Source: Casuarius casuarius (lineage: Eukaryota; Chordata; Aves; Casuariiformes; Casuariidae). Taken from it: 64,000 nucleotides of DNA. The notes below the pieces were generated by a model. The model was not told the DNA's origin. It searched no databases and saw nothing but the letters and a program-made list of their open reading frames with translations. Shown piece after piece: positions 25,926 to 40,464 of this stretch. Position numbers and translations under genes: made by a program. Position 1 is the stretch's first letter, and the number at the start of each line of letters is the position of its first letter. Location: contig PTFA01000082.1 in NCBI GenBank assembly GCA_003342895.1, forward strand, positions 3,110,197-3,174,196, in the 5' to 3' direction.

Positions 25926-28900
25926 AAAGCTTGGCACGTCTTCCAAAGAAGCCAACTGCCTATAAACCCGTTCCTTTCTCAGAGATCTGCACCTCTGCAA
26001 AGTAACCAACATTCATGTGAGAGCCTAAATACAAATCCAAGTGCCTATCTTTAGGCACCCAAGTCTGGAAATATTGCTGTGAGCAAACAGCCCCTGCTCA
26101 CAGGATGATTCACTCTGCAGAGCAAGGTTAGGACAAAGGAGCTCCCAGTTCTTAATTTAATTCTCTAGACCATCCTGCTGCTTAAATGAGAAACCCAACT
26201 GGGAATCTTAATTACAGTAATACACTCACCAAACATATCGTATTCATTTATTCGAATTACTTTAGGAATGGCATTACCAGCCAGGAGAACAAAAACATTC
26301 CTGCACAAAAATGGATTAAGGCCCCACAGTGTGGCATAAAAGGAGACCTTGGATCTCACCACATTTAGATCCAAGGACTCCTGTGGGTTTCTTTAGCCAG
26401 AGAGATGTGGGAGCCCTGGCCAGCAGGCAGCTAGCAATGTCCCAGTACCTTCCAAGACCTACCCCCTTCCTCAGTTTTATCCACTATTTCTTCTTCTATC
26501 TGCATTCAGATGGCCAAGTATTTGAGTTACTACAACCATGGATACATGATTTTACCCCTTCTGTGTCCTTTCCTACGCTAACCACAGGTCCCATGCGTTT
26601 CCCTTGTTCATCCATTCTAATAACTGAGCACTTTGGCAGAGCTGACACTCCATTCAGGCTATCCTTCAGAATCACCTTTTTGATGACATCTTTTTAACCT
26701 TCTTCACTCCCATCCCTTTCAGTGGTAGATAAAGGCTGTAGGAGAAAACAATGTCAACTCGCAGAGACCTCTTTGAGGAGAGCCCGTCCCTGCAGAGGCA
26801 GGACTTGAACCTCACTACATACAGCCCAGTGACAATCCACAGCCAGGAGAACTTTATTTAAATAGTGGCCAGACAGTCTTCAAGGTAACAATGAACCAAT
26901 TATAAATGGGACACTTGTATTTGCTAGGGGAAATGTAGCAGATCTGAAGTTGGGCCTTGTTTTGCTTTTTCACTGTTTGATCTGGCAGCCCTCATTTTGC
27001 CCAAGACCAGCAAGCTGCCATTTGGAACCATCGGTTTCCTTCTTCCCTTGCATCTACAAAGGACAATCTCCGCAGAGGTGAGAGAAACATTTAGAAAGAC
27101 TTTGCTCCACAGAAAACCCCTCCCAGCCAGCCGCGCTCTGACAAATTCAAAAAGAAAGCATATTTCAACGACGTTATCAGCTCGCTGGGTCTGACGAGGC
27201 AACACAACCCTTTGGACATTAGTGTGTTTGTTTGTCTTGCCAGTAGCACAGTGCTGGATCCTGCTGTCACATGCCCATGAGCACTTGAGGCCAGGGATGT
27301 CTCAAGATTGTTGGTAAATTCTTATCTGCATTACAGTTGCAGAGGTGACACGTGCGTACGTAACCCGGAGTAAATCCGAGTCAGCGTGTAACCCTGGTAA
27401 TTTGGAAGGGGATGGGGAGAACAGCAACAACCAGCCGGGAGCTGACCAAGATGCCTCCTGCACAAGCCTTTGCCTCCTACAGCTGTTAGGGCTCGAGCTA
27501 GGACCTGTACTAAGCAAGACAGGCTCCAAACACACAGAAGGAATGTGACTGTTGCCTGAAAAGAGCTGAGAATGCTACCTGCATCCTTGATGCGATAAAA
27601 TAAGCTAATATTTATGTTAATTCATTTTTATTGATCTGCATCACTCAACACTGCTGCAATTGGGTTTGACTGTATTTGGAGCTACCTTAAACATGGGATG
27701 AAAAAGCACGCGTGAAAAACATGCCTTTTGTGTCCATTTCAAAACTTTCTGACTGGGTCTAGTGGTAGCCTTTAGTTACATCATCCCGAAGGGCCACGGT
27801 ATGTTTTACAGATAGGAAGATCCCTCCGATTACTAGGACGCAATAAAGTCAGAAGAGCATGTTGAGAAATAAACAGGAGGTAAAACACGTTAACATAAAC
27901 TTCAGCGAAAGAAGCTTAGACAAATTTGTCTCACCTCGTGCTTGTCCTGAGCTACCAGATCAGTTCACTGCTTTGCAACTCTGCTAATGCGTAATAACTG
28001 TTCCAGCTGTGGTAACTCACTGACACATCTGAACCCATTTAGGACTGGGGTGAAATATTTCAACCCTTTCACAATAAGTACAAAACCCACATGACAAGTC
28101 TGCATTTACATTTACTTTTTCTCCTTTAAACTAGTTTTGCTTTCCCCTGCCTACATACTGCTCCTTGACTTCTAAAGATCTGAAGAGTGGAAGACACCAT
28201 TAAGAAACCTATAAAGCTTATCTTCATTTAACAGTGAAGACAAAGTTTATAAAATTAAGTGGAGAGTACAGCCAGACTTGGCTGTTTTTCTTTTCACAAA
28301 CAGCTAAAATTAGCCAAAACCTACAGTTTCACAGGAAAGGAAGGAAGGGGCAAATACAAAACCATTCCAGTTTCAGACCACATCTAATGAAAATTTTTGG
28401 CCAGGAAAAATAGGAAAAATGTTTTAAACGATGTAAGGTTTTATTTCAATATTTTCTACTATAATTATTCATTTCAGAAATGCTGAAATGTTTCATTTCC
28501 ACATTATTACAATGTCAATGTTTTGCTGTAACAGAATTTTAACTGACTCGAGTCTAAAAAGAGGGGGAAAAAGGTTAAAAAAGTTAAATAGCTTGAAAAC
28601 AGAATGTTTCATTTATGGTTATACAAAACATTTATAATTCCCACTGTACAATTATTTTAATTTGACAGCTAATACAGGAAATCCCTTTTTTAACTCCAGC
28701 AACACTGGTTGTGGAAACATCATAACTCATGCACCCCATCTGTTCAGCAGTGTTTGGAATTTAATGTGGAATAGAAGGGCCTGCTGACTTTTCCCCCACA
28801 GGTAATTTCACCTCACCTCGAACAAAACTAGCAGAATGGCAAGTAGCATGCTGTTTCCTGAGTCACCTGAGGTAAAAGCCAGCTAACCGATTTCATCCAT

Positions 28901-31900
28901 ATTGGTGTTAGTGTTTGCACCTGACAGTAAAGTGCTCTCAAATCCAAGGATAAGCTGTTTTAGGACAATGCTTGCTTAGTATCTCTCTAGAGAGCTGGTC
29001 TGAGAAAGCTCCTCTGGAGTTTTCAACCAAAAGAGACAAAATATGGCACTTACTAACACTTTACTACCATGTCTGGGCAAAGGACTGCTCACCAGCTGGG
29101 ATCCAGCAAGAATTACCTTCAATTTTCTCCTGAACAAATAGGCAATTTAAGGGCTAGAAAAAATCTCTTCTCCCTACATAATCACCTATGCAACTCTGTG
29201 CAAAGCAGGCACTGGATAATACGAAATTAAACAGAACAGTTCTCATTTTCATGAGCAACTAAAGTGCAGTTTTGAAGATGGAATAGACATTTTACCTCTA
29301 CCATTAACAAGCAGAATACGTAAAGTAAGACTGCCTTGATACCCTCTGGGCACTTGAGTTTAGACTTCTATTAACAACCTCATTAGCAATCAGAGATACA
29401 CAGTATGTTGCATTATGAAAAGGATCATAAATCTGTGCTTTTGGAAGCTACCGTATGTTAGCTGTATGTCTTTGTCTCTTTGAATTACGGATTCTTACTG
29501 TAGATAATCTAATCAAAATCCTAATAAACCCTTTTTCATACAATCACAGAAAAAACACTGCACATTAAGGGACATAAATGACAAGCAACAGATACTTGAA
29601 AATGTCTTTTTCTGCACATTAGAGCAATGCTCAGGAAGACATCTGTATTCTGAGGGGAACAAAAGCAAAATCCCCAGACGTGACAACAATCAAGAAATCA
29701 CAGTCTGACATTCACTGAAGCTGGTGTTGGCATCTCCAACAGCTCAAGTGCGTTTTGGATGAGTCGTCAATCAACCCCTCCTTCATCCCTGCTCAGTTAG
29801 AGCATGCACCTTACACCAAGGAATGCTACACAAAGACAAACGTTAACAGCTGTTGGGCACCCCAAAAATCTCTCAAAGTCAGTGAAAGCTGAGAATGATC
29901 AATACCTAGCAGAACTGGGTTTGTAGCAATTTGAACCCTTCCCTCCTGAAACCTGACAATTACATATTTATAAAATAATGTTAAGTGATAATGGTGAGAG
30001 CTCCATTCTAGGACACGTTAAAAATGATGCATTACTTGAAAACATACCGGGGTTGGTAACCCAAACCAAAAAGCCTAGAGGAGACCAAGGCTGCTTTTGC
30101 TACCTATCATGCCTTACCATTACTAGCTTCCCGAGCTTGTGGACCATTTCAGCTAAGTAGCATTATGAGGAGCATTAGGGTAAGCCAGAGAAAATCTGGC
30201 AACCACACTAGCCACTCCAAGAATACAAAGCCCATCAGCAGTCTGCTGATCACAGCAATTTGCAATTTTCAGCTCCTTGGTTGACCTTTTTAATACCTGC
30301 CAATCTGTTTTCCTCTTTCTTCTATGCCACATACACTTGTCCTTTCAATTTTTATTTCTTCCTCCTTTTGTTCTCAGATCGCCATTTGCCACCATCAGAA
30401 AAAAATTATCCTGAAAGTTAAGGAAGTAAGAATTACTACATGCCTTTAAATTTCTAATCCAAAAATAGCAGAATCACTGGAGGAGGTGAAGGGGCTTTTT
30501 TTTTTTGTTCTAGGACTTTTTCTCTTTCCTGCCTTTTTTTTTTTTTTTAAGTTTTCAAGTTGAAAATTAACTTAAGATTCTAGCTCACATCTCACAAGTT
30601 TGCGTTGTGCTTACAGCCATAAAAATCAGAGAAACGAAAGCCCTGAGGTATTGTTTTTCCACCATAACAACACTAAGAATAAACTATTTCTTCAAATATT
30701 TTTAGGGGGAAAAATAATTGGCTCTCGGCAAGAACTTCACATGCCAAGTTTAAATTCTCTGCAAATCATGATTGCAAAATTGCCCACCTTTGAAACAACA
30801 GTTCATAACACAAGTAACACATCCTGAACAGGAATACTGAACATGCTGCTGCTGGGAGACTGAATTCGTGTAAATTAAGGACATTGCTAGATTTAAATCA
30901 GTCCTGTTGAGTATTTATAAGTATTCTTAAAACATGAGATCTGTGCAGACATCATATATCTGAATACGTTTGTTTAAAGTTAAAGGTTGTTTATTAAATG
31001 TTATTTATACCCTGTTAAACCTCAGAGGGAGAAATATTAAACATGTCTGGGATTCGCTGAGTACACAAAACAGGCACCANACTGTACACTTTGATATATA
31101 ACTTCCTATAGTGAATAAATCCACCAACATCTGCTAAATATGTAGAAGATTTATTACATTTTCATAAGGTTTACTTATCATGTAGACTTCATGTTTTGGC
31201 CCATAAAGGCTGAATACGGGGAAAACTGATACTTTGTTATTTTAAGCTTTTTTAATATACACTTTGGAGGAAGCAAGAACATTGCCTCACTGCCATCCCC
31301 ATCATCTAACAGAGGGAACGGTCTCTGAGCTGTTGAGCTGGCTGAGACAGAGCGAGCTCATGTCTCACGTCTTGTTTATAGGATGGAGTCTTTGTGCTTC
31401 TCTTGGCAGTTCCCAGAGCAAGGTACAGTGCTGTGTATTCTCTCTCTCCAAAACTTTGCTGACGGATTCACAGAGTCAACACCGACTCCAGCACAGTCCA
31501 AAGAGCCTTCCTCCGCCCGCGGGAGGGCTCAGCAGGCTGTCCTCCCTGGGGAGGATGAAGTCAGGCATTTCTTTTGGCATCCACAAAACTTTCTGAAAAA
31601 TGCATGAAACTTGGTAAGCTCCCATGTGCTGGGAANCTTTGATGAAATACTGTAATTTTACTTATCACCAGGCAATAAAGCTCTGTACTGGAAATAAAAT
31701 GGAAAATTTGGGCACAGTCAAATCCTGTTTTCAGGACTTCAGGGAAATCCCATTATCTCTTTCTCCTCCCCTCCACCCTCATTTCTGTATTTCTGTTTGT
31801 ACAAATGAGTAGTCAAGCTTTGGCGTCAAAGTGAAATTGATTTCTCCGGTTTTAAATGAAAAACTGAAAGCGAAAGAAGCTCAATTCAGAAACTAAAGAA

Positions 31901-33079
31901 AGCTGAGATTTCTCCCATTCAGCAGAGATGTGCATCTGCAACACCTACTGAGAACATGAATGAAAGCACATAAAGGACAGAGGACAACTTACCAGAGGCC
32001 AAATTGGGGGTTGCTGTCATTTACTTTACTGCATAAGCGAATAGAGGAACCACATTTAGCCAGAAATTATTACAAATACGGGTAAAATATTCCTAAGCAA
32101 AAATGATAATTTCACTTCTTGCAAGCACTCCACACCAGAGGACTTCTGTCTAAGATTGAGTACTATATCACCTAACATTTCCATCTTGGGCTAATATATC
32201 CTTTCCTTGAAATGGGTTAGACTTACCTAAACAATCTTTTGTTCCTTATGTCAGGGTCTCAGTACATTCCTTTAAACCTTGTAAAAAATTCATGTACAAT
32301 TTTAAGGGAAACCTTTGTCATGAGGAATTCACAAGTCATTCCTCCAGGAACCAGAATGAAGGAATAGTTGTGTCTCAGAAAAGAATCCAGCAATAGAGGG
32401 TAAGTTAACAGTCTAGTTGAAATGCTAATTTATTGGCACAAACTTCCACTTCCACAGTTGCTTCTTTCTGGAGAAGAATTATTGCGGGACAATACCTCTA
32501 CCTATAAACTGCTGCTCTCAGACATACGCACACTTAATTCAATGTTTATTCAATTCACCTCTTATATCCTTTAATCAAGCTGCATCCAAAATTCTCAATC
32601 ATGATTTCGTGTCATAGCTCACCATCCAGACTCTAGAGGACAGGGACCTACTTTTGTCATTTTGTAAACTTTTACTAATTTCTCTGTGGAGTGACTAGTG
32701 TCAGAGTGATGAACAGACATGTATACTGATAACACTGGCTTTCTCTTGCTAGCAGACTTAATCTCTCAGCATCCTGATGAAAAATACGCCTTTGAATGTA
32801 TGAAGCGCTGATTCTATTTCAGTATTTATTTAACATTTGTGTGTTAGAACCACAGATGGGCAAGTGACAGGCAATAGATATTGGGGAAAAACATTATTAT
32901 TCCTTGTACAAATACATCCCTGAGATAAGTTACAATATTCTCCTGCCAAAATGGAACAGCTAACGATTTTCTTGCAGTCTCAGAAGTCCCAGATCACAGA
33001 TGGCCAGCTGAATAGTGGCTCAAGCAATGCTAAGCAATGAACAGCTGCTAACAATGAGGAAATTGTGCTTATAAGGCCT

Positions 33080-33125
33080 GATTCAATGCCCACTGAAGTC
33101 AATGAAAATCATATAAACAGCAGTG
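33080..33125. repeat. Old interspersed-repeat motif (ACTGAAGTCAATG)
   Basis: GGCCTGATTCAATGCCCACT, then GAAGTCAATGAAAATC, resembles a short conserved unit of an old, abundant sauropsid repeat built on 'CCACTGAAGTCAATGGGA'. A second copy of the theme, GACTTCAATGGGACTAC, occurs at about 42,209-42,225. Confidence 0.35.
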
Positions 33126-35579
33126 AGTGCTCTAGTGGTACTATTCCTTGGCAAGAAGCCAAAAACAGATAACAAGATATTGTAAGCTCCCCCTACCAGA
33201 AAACTTGCTAGCTTTACAGAATAACTGAAACTATGATCTGCAGGCAAGCCTAGAAGCATCCGCATGAATGCAACTGCATTTAAAACCCCTTGATTTACAC
33301 TAAAATAACAGATTATTATATATTTTATGGAAGATTAGATCATAGTTGATTTTCTCCCAGATTACGGAGACATACTACAGAACACCAACATTTAATTTTG
33401 ATAGACTACTACCTGCAAGTCCCTTCTTTCAGTGAATGCTTGTTTACTGACAAATCGAATTACTATTTATTTGTCAGAGCACCACCCGCACATTTCTAAC
33501 AATATGCATCTATGAAGCACATATAGGAAATGAAGTGTCTGCCCCAAGTATTGCATGGTCACTGCTTTAGCTGGACAGCCCACAAGAAAGAAGGCTAGAG
33601 AGCTAGGGGCAGCTCAGTTCTGGAAGATTATGGGAAATAAGATCTTTTGTGAGTTTCTTTTTTTAAACCAACAAGTATATGAAATGGCAAGGGTCTGATT
33701 TTCAAAGCAATGAAAAGGAGCAGCTTTGAGAACCTAGACAAAACATTCGCAAACCTCACATCGCTGTCCTAACCTGAAGCAGGATGGAGGCAGCTCCACA
33801 AGGCCAGCGAGAGAGCTGCACACCTCTCCAGTAACTCAGGACGGCAGAGAGCGCTCCTGGATGGGTGGGACAGAGCTGGAATATGGCCAGGGCACTTTAT
33901 GGGAACAAAATAGAAGGGTCTTTAAAGCTTAGGAACCACTCATTAAAATTCAGATGTACTGCTGAAGAATAACATCAGTATTAAATGCATCTTTCCATTA
34001 CTTCCCTAATAAACATACTCATAAAAGAACCACTGAATTCAGGGAAAGACACTTCTTGCAGTCACTTTCCTGATCTCACACAAGATTAACTATCTGATGC
34101 GCAATGAAACTTAGCTTTAAAAGCAGAGAAGCTATTTAGAAAGCAGCAGAGATCAAACACAATTAGTTATAAGGGGATGTTTTTGCTTTTAGACATGCCT
34201 GCAAATGTCTAGTAACACACTCCAAATTCTGTTTCTTTGGCTTGCTCAAATCCTATGTTCTCCTGGGTGCCTTTGCGGTCTCCGAAACAGAACAGGTACT
34301 TTTGTATTTCTTACTAGATTTTCCATTTTACCGTGGAGTCTGTTTATGTTCCATAAATGCACAGGTGCACACACAGTTGTACATGAATGAAGTCAGGTCT
34401 TAGGGAAGCAAGGAATCATTTTGCCTGCTATTTGCATAGGCTAGAGGCAGGCATAGTGCAAATAACTCTTTGCAGCTGTACCAACACACTTGTTTCTACT
34501 TGCACTATCCAAATCATCCTGCTTTGAGGCACCTCTGCAAAAAGAGCTAGGAGACATGGCTCACCACCAGCTTTACTAACAAGGTTGCTGCAGATTTTGA
34601 AAGACTGGACTGGGAGCACAAAACAGACTAGAAGAAGCTTCAGCAATGACAGGTGTGACTGAGCTCAGACTCCCTGAGGGAAGTGCATTAATCAGTGCAA
34701 GGCTCGTGCTAATGCTGAGGGAGCCCTGCCGGCGGTTGTGTCCCCATCACTTGCACTGTGCACCTGCCGCTCCTTTCACCCCGGTTCTTCATCTGGGACA
34801 GCTGATTTTGGTTTGGAGCAGCTCGGTCCGACTGGCACCCACAGAGCAGAACCAGCGTGTCAGACGCTCGTGTTGGGCAACGCCTCCTCCGGGAGCACAA
34901 TACTGTCCCCCGGGTCAAACGTCTTCTCTTGCCAGTCTAACACTGTGCCAGGCGGAAGACCTGGCCACCTCCTTGCCCAGCACAGAGCGGCCAGAAGTCT
35001 TGCTGCCATCACCACCGCACTGTTACAGCCTGTGGGGAGGCGAAGGAGGGAAGGAGCTTTCCCAATCTGTCATATTGCTCCCCATGCTGCTGATTCAGGC
35101 TGCCCTGGGCAAAAAGGCCAGGAGTGGAAGCCAGAAGTGCTCCTGCTCTGACTGCCGCCTGCCGTGGAAGAGTCTGCACCTTTCATCACTCTGTGCGGTC
35201 GATGGCCAGTCACAGGCTGCTCTGCTTTTAGCTCACAACCTCTCAGAGGAAGGAGCGTGTCAGCAGCCCGCTACGATCTACACTGAGCTAATGAAATCCT
35301 AGCCAGAATCTGACATGCTGGCTCTGACCTATAGCATCCTAAATGCAAGCGGTTGCCAGAAAAAAAATCAGCTCCAGCAATGAGTTATGGATGATAAAAG
35401 CAAAGGCTCTCTCTGATGCAGGAAGATGCAGCTCTACATACCAGTCTCACTAAATGCCTCTAGAAAAGGGCACTTATGTGGCCAAAAGAGCTTTAGGCTC
35501 TTCACATTAGCAAAAACTTGTATATAGCCAGCCAACACTGCACAAAATGCTAGTAAATGATTTCCCTCCTGCCCAAAAG

Positions 35580-35820
35580 ATGCTCAGATGGGCTTCACCT
35601 CTTCTTGGGAGAGCCAGACTGAGAACAAGCCCCCTTAATAACCCTTTTAGGATGTAGTTGGGTATCCAAGTTCCTGAGAGACTCAGTCTTCTCTGAAGGC
35701 CTTAGACGCTGAAGCACTGAGAGACTGATGTCAGATCAGAAGCCGGTAGTGTACTAGGGACTAAACTTGGATCTCCCAGATTGTAGACATGCTTTGTGAC
35801 CACTGGACCAGCCTCACTTT
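35580..35820. repeat. Possible unclassified old repeat
   Basis: The end of this stretch, AACTTGGATCTCCCAGATTG then GTGACCACTGGACCAGCC, resembles the tail 'CTCCCACATCCTAGG ... CTAACCACTGGGC' of unclassified amniote repeats. The evidence is the tail only; the upstream limit is a guess. Confidence 0.25.
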
Positions 35821-36234
35821 CTAGAAATTGGAATTTTAATGGTATTACTGAAATTACAACCAGATTTTATTCAGTTAGACTGATCATTGTCTAATTTTGA
35901 AAGTAGTTACATGTGCTGACAGCATGATTACAGCTTTAGTCACTGGTTTTAGACTCAGATTTAAAATATAATACACAGAGATTGTATCACATGATAAATT
36001 GCATCCAGCTCTGAAATCTATTTCTTCCAGATTTAATTCTAACATTCGAAAGCTGACAGCCTCACACAGCTCAAAAGACGAGCATTATACTTTCAGACAG
36101 CATAAGCTTGACAAAAGGACATGTAACACTTGCTTTGAGGCCTGGACAGTCCCAAGATAATTACTGTAAGACCACAGTCTGGCAGCTGATTCATTTTAGA
36201 AATATGTTGAAAACTCACAAATCCTCACTTATAG

Positions 36235-36276
36235 TCTTAGCTGTGAGAGGCTAACTCTTAGCTGTGAGAGGCTAAC
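36235..36276. repeat. 21-bp perfect tandem duplication
   Basis: TCTTAGCTGTGAGAGGCTAA plus C occurs twice back to back with no mismatch. It is a probable recent duplication in otherwise unique sequence. Confidence 0.9.
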
Positions 36277-39200
36277 ATTGTGAAAACTTTATGCAGGGCT
36301 CAGAAAAGATTTCAGATTTAGAACTAAATATTTTTTCCTGCAACTCTGTACAGTTGAGTCTCATGATAAGTCTCAAGATTCAAGTTTTACAAGTAAAAGG
36401 AATCAGACAGCCATGCAAGTAAAGAGTTCCAAATTTTCCTATCATATTTCTATTAAAAAAAACTTTCTACAAAACACAACATAAATGCATTTTATAAAGT
36501 CATTCCGATTGTTGCTGACTCAGAATGACCTGCTTAATCAATATATATTCTCGTTCATACGTAAAGCGCCTCCCATAAATATGCTGTGACAACACACTGT
36601 TAACACATGTCCCTGTATTTAAATATAAAAACATAGGTATGTACATTCATATGATACTCATCGTATTCAGTGTTCAGGCTGACATAACACAAATGTATGC
36701 ATCCTACAAGCGTGATACTCTTTTTCATCTCCATTCTAAAACAATTAGCACATTTATTTTCCCTTTGTTGTTCCAGGGAAGTTTTGTGTTTGCTTTTCAA
36801 AGCGTCATTACATTTAGGTTTGCTTAAATGCTGTTAGCATTCATGAAGCCAGAAGACGAGATGACTGCTAGAGACTTTGTGCCCTCTGGCGTTCAGTGGC
36901 GGATACTAAAACTGCCAGTTCTCTGCACTGCCACAACATTTTCTCATCACCAAGCCTTGGCTTCCAGTAATGCAGCTCACTTTAACAGGATAAATTATTT
37001 AGCTCTGGCCTGCTTAATTGTAGAAATATTATCAACAAAATACTGGGCAGAGACCATTGTCTCATTTAGGCCCATCTGCACATTTTATATGCAAGATTTT
37101 ATTCATAACTTTGGATACGAATACAGCAGGAATTCTCCATCAACTCTGCAGTTTCCAGAACTGCAGGGAACTCTGGATATGGCACGACTTTAAGTTTTCA
37201 TATTAGCTCAAATCACCAAAAAGTTTGATGGATAACTTTAGAAAACTGAAACAGTTCTTGACTGAATCCCCTGAATCACAAAGTCCAGGATTATTTGTAT
37301 AGCCTATCCCAAATCATTTATAGATGCTCCCATCAGCCTGGCTTTCAGTAAGGCAAGTTCACATTTCCTGTTACCATGCCTCTAATAAATGCTTCAAAAT
37401 CCTAACTGAAACCAAGTTTGTGGGCACAACGTTAAGTCTGTTATGCCCAAGAGTGCTAAATCTTTGCCAACTCAATTGCAAATTTCAGCAGGCAACTTCA
37501 GAATAGAAAGTTGAGCTTATTCTCCTTCTGAAATCCATCCAAACTTTCAGTGGGTAAGTCCAAGATGACATTTTGATGGAGGGTTGTTCACAGTAGTGAA
37601 ATTTAAGGTAGTTTGCAAGGATTTTACTGATCAGACTGTTCCAGTCTGCAGAGGCCACTACTCCACTATCTGAGCTATCTTCCTGGTGTGTCCCCATTAC
37701 TCAAGAGCTCCAGTTTTGGAAGAGCTGTTCAGCTCAGCACCCCAGTAGGGAACCAGAGAAGCTTCCCCTTTATCATCTGGGGCAGCCAAGAGCCGATACC
37801 TGAAGATGAGGTTTCCAAAGGAGTCAGGTGGAATTTGCATCTGTGACCTCTCAGACAGTCTCTTCTGCACCGCCTACACCTACGAACCCATGGCAACAGC
37901 TCCTCTACACTTCACACCGGTTGCAGGTGAGTGATGAAGCTAGTTCAGACTCGTTTCCCAGACCTAAAATAAGCACGGTCTTTTAGTTGTCCTTTGGGGA
38001 AAACATTTTCCTTTGATTCCCACAACCCTCCCCACTGTGCTGACAGAGCCATTTCTTCTTAGGGTATTAAAGACTGTTCTAAAGATCCCATTTACAAACA
38101 TCAATCTCCCAGCAAAGGAACCCTTCACAGTGACATTCAACACAGAATATGCTACCAGTCCCCATCACTGTAAGGAACTACCCTAAAAAGAGCAAAGCTC
38201 ACAGAAATGCCAAGGGGCAAGAAAAAGAAAAGAGTTAACAAAGAATCTGGATTTAATAAAGTGTTTCAGTGGAAAGTTAGAAGCCCAAATACTGAATCTG
38301 AGCCTAATAGCCNGTTGCTACAATTATATTCACTTGAATGTTGGGGACTGTGTCATTAGATGAGTGCACTCAGACAGTGCACTGCAGTAATAATTCACCA
38401 AGTGTTTACATTTCAACAAAGCCTTCCCTTGTGTGTTCTTCTAACCATAACAGCACGTTTAGACATTTTATAAACACAGCAGATTTGTTTTTAATTAAGG
38501 AATTTCACAGCAGTGAACTCTGATCACTTAATATTTCAAATCTGAAAACTTCACTATTACAGCATGCTGGGGATTATTCTCTATATACGTCATAGTCTAT
38601 ATGGATAACATTTCCCCCAAAATGCCACACTCCCAGCAGACACGGCCTGAAGAGAACAGTAATGTTGGCCCTCCCTGTGGCTCTACAAGAAAGTTGTACC
38701 TGAGACTCAAGGGAATATGCATGCAGACACTGCTTTCAGGACCAGTCATCGCCAGCTTCAGAGCCTCTTAGAAATTCTGTGTCTTTTAAGGAAAGCACAG
38801 CTGAAATCAATAGTCTGCCAAGAAAAGTGGAAAGACTTTGCTTTAGTGCTGTGGGATTCATTTTCGTGACTGTCAATCATATGGTAATTTTCACAATTCC
38901 ATCACTGCAGTCTAACAAGTGCAATAATCTGTGGCCCAGACTTCTTGCCAAGCAAGAATGATTTAAACTGAAAGTCTGGGACACAGGAAAAAGAAAAAGG
39001 GAGTGCATGTTTCACCTGATTTGACCAGTTTGCAATTTACACTTCAAAGGAAAACTGGGGAAAGCTCGATCTGGTAAAAACCGTTGGCAGCAGGGCCTGT
39101 TTGCAGTAAAGAAGCCAACAGAAGGATTGTATGGCAACAAGGCTTCTGGTTCCTGTATGAATTTCAAATCACAGCATTATGTTTAACCTCAAAACATCTG

Positions 39201-40446
39201 AAGGGAAATGATGAATAAGCATCAATCACTGATTAGTCATTATTTCTTGGACAGTCCGTGAACAAACAATTCTGGGTCAGATCAGAATTTCGGAGCTGTT
39301 ATAACAACCACGGGACTTTCCTAAGCAGTTTCTAGCTTTTCCACTCCAGCTGGACATACCCGGGATTGTAAAGTCAGCTACATGCAAGGTGGGAGCCTTA
39401 CCCTTGCAATGAACTAATTTAACAGTGCCGCGTGTAAACTGGAGCACACGTTCCCTGCAGGGATCACGGAGCAGCAGAGACACCACTGCTCCAAGAGTGC
39501 TTTTAGGAGCACCCTCTCTCCAGCTCATGGGCAGGGTTGTTTGTAACTGCCTTTCCACACAGGGGCCTGCAAGTATCCTCAGTTTCCGATTAGCAACAAA
39601 TCAGAAAGGGAGTTGAGCAAAAATCTGGCGGCAGCTGCACTAACAGCGATATGAAATGGCCTTTTGTGGCTTTACACCATGCTGGTGCAGAATGGCAGCA
39701 TGACAGCAGTGAGCACGGCNAGGTTGTGGCTCCCAGACCTAACCAAAGCCGAGCTGGTGCAAANGCCAAGCTTAAAACACAGTTTTTGTATATTCCATAT
39801 GCATTACACACACGCCCCAACCACGCTGAGGGTAGACCTGAGGTGCAGGACAGGGCTGCATGAAAAGTTTAGAGTTCAAACTGTTCTTAAAGCATTTGCA
39901 GTACAAATCATCTGCTCTGACATCCTCCCTTTGGTTGTTGCCTTTTCCCCATAAGCTCCGAAAGATTTCTGCTCGTGCCAAAACTTCTTGTGAGGAAGGG
40001 AAAGGAAGGCCCATTTGTTTCCATGGCGCAACTGGGTAACTTCTCTAAGGCAAGGGGAGCTTCCAGTGCCAAGCTTGCTACCAGAGGAGGGAGACATTAT
40101 TCATCTCAGCCCTTCATTTGTCATTCACAAATATCCTGTGTCTGAGTCTCGCATCGTTACAAATAGGCTTGTTCATACAAGAATATGAAGTCTTTCTGGA
40201 AATCTTAAAACCAAAGCGGGACTATGGCATGACAGGGAACTTCCCTTGACCAGTCGCGTGCCTGGGAACACCAAGCAAGCCCCGCGCAGTCTGTGAGCAA
40301 CCCGCGGGCTGAAATTAATTTATGTAGACAGAGATGGTATGTAACAGCTTCTGTCATTCTCCCTCTACTTCTTCTTGCTTAAAGGCTTTAACAATAGATT
40401 TGGCAAAACATTTAAGCTTAAGCTCATCCTTCAATAACACAGCCAG

Positions 40447-40452
40447 TTTATT
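40447..40452 (-). terminator. Poly(A) signal AATAAA
   Basis: Plus-strand TTTATT reads AATAAA on the minus strand. It lies 12 bases beyond the TGA of the terminal exon. Cleavage would be expected roughly 10-30 bases further on, near 40,420-40,437. A signal this close to a stop is unusual but supports the terminal-exon call. Confidence 0.5.
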
Positions 40453-40464
40453 TGACCTTTAACA

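Larger units (their letters stand above)
21491..40446. other. Long stretch without a supported gene
   Basis: Mostly unique AT-rich sequence. Notable items are the GC-richer, stop-poor block at 34,640-35,300, the 21-bp duplication at 36,235 and possible old repeats at 33,080 and 35,580. A short GC-rich patch at about 31,490-31,560 also stands out. I saw no chained exons on either strand. Confidence 0.45.
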
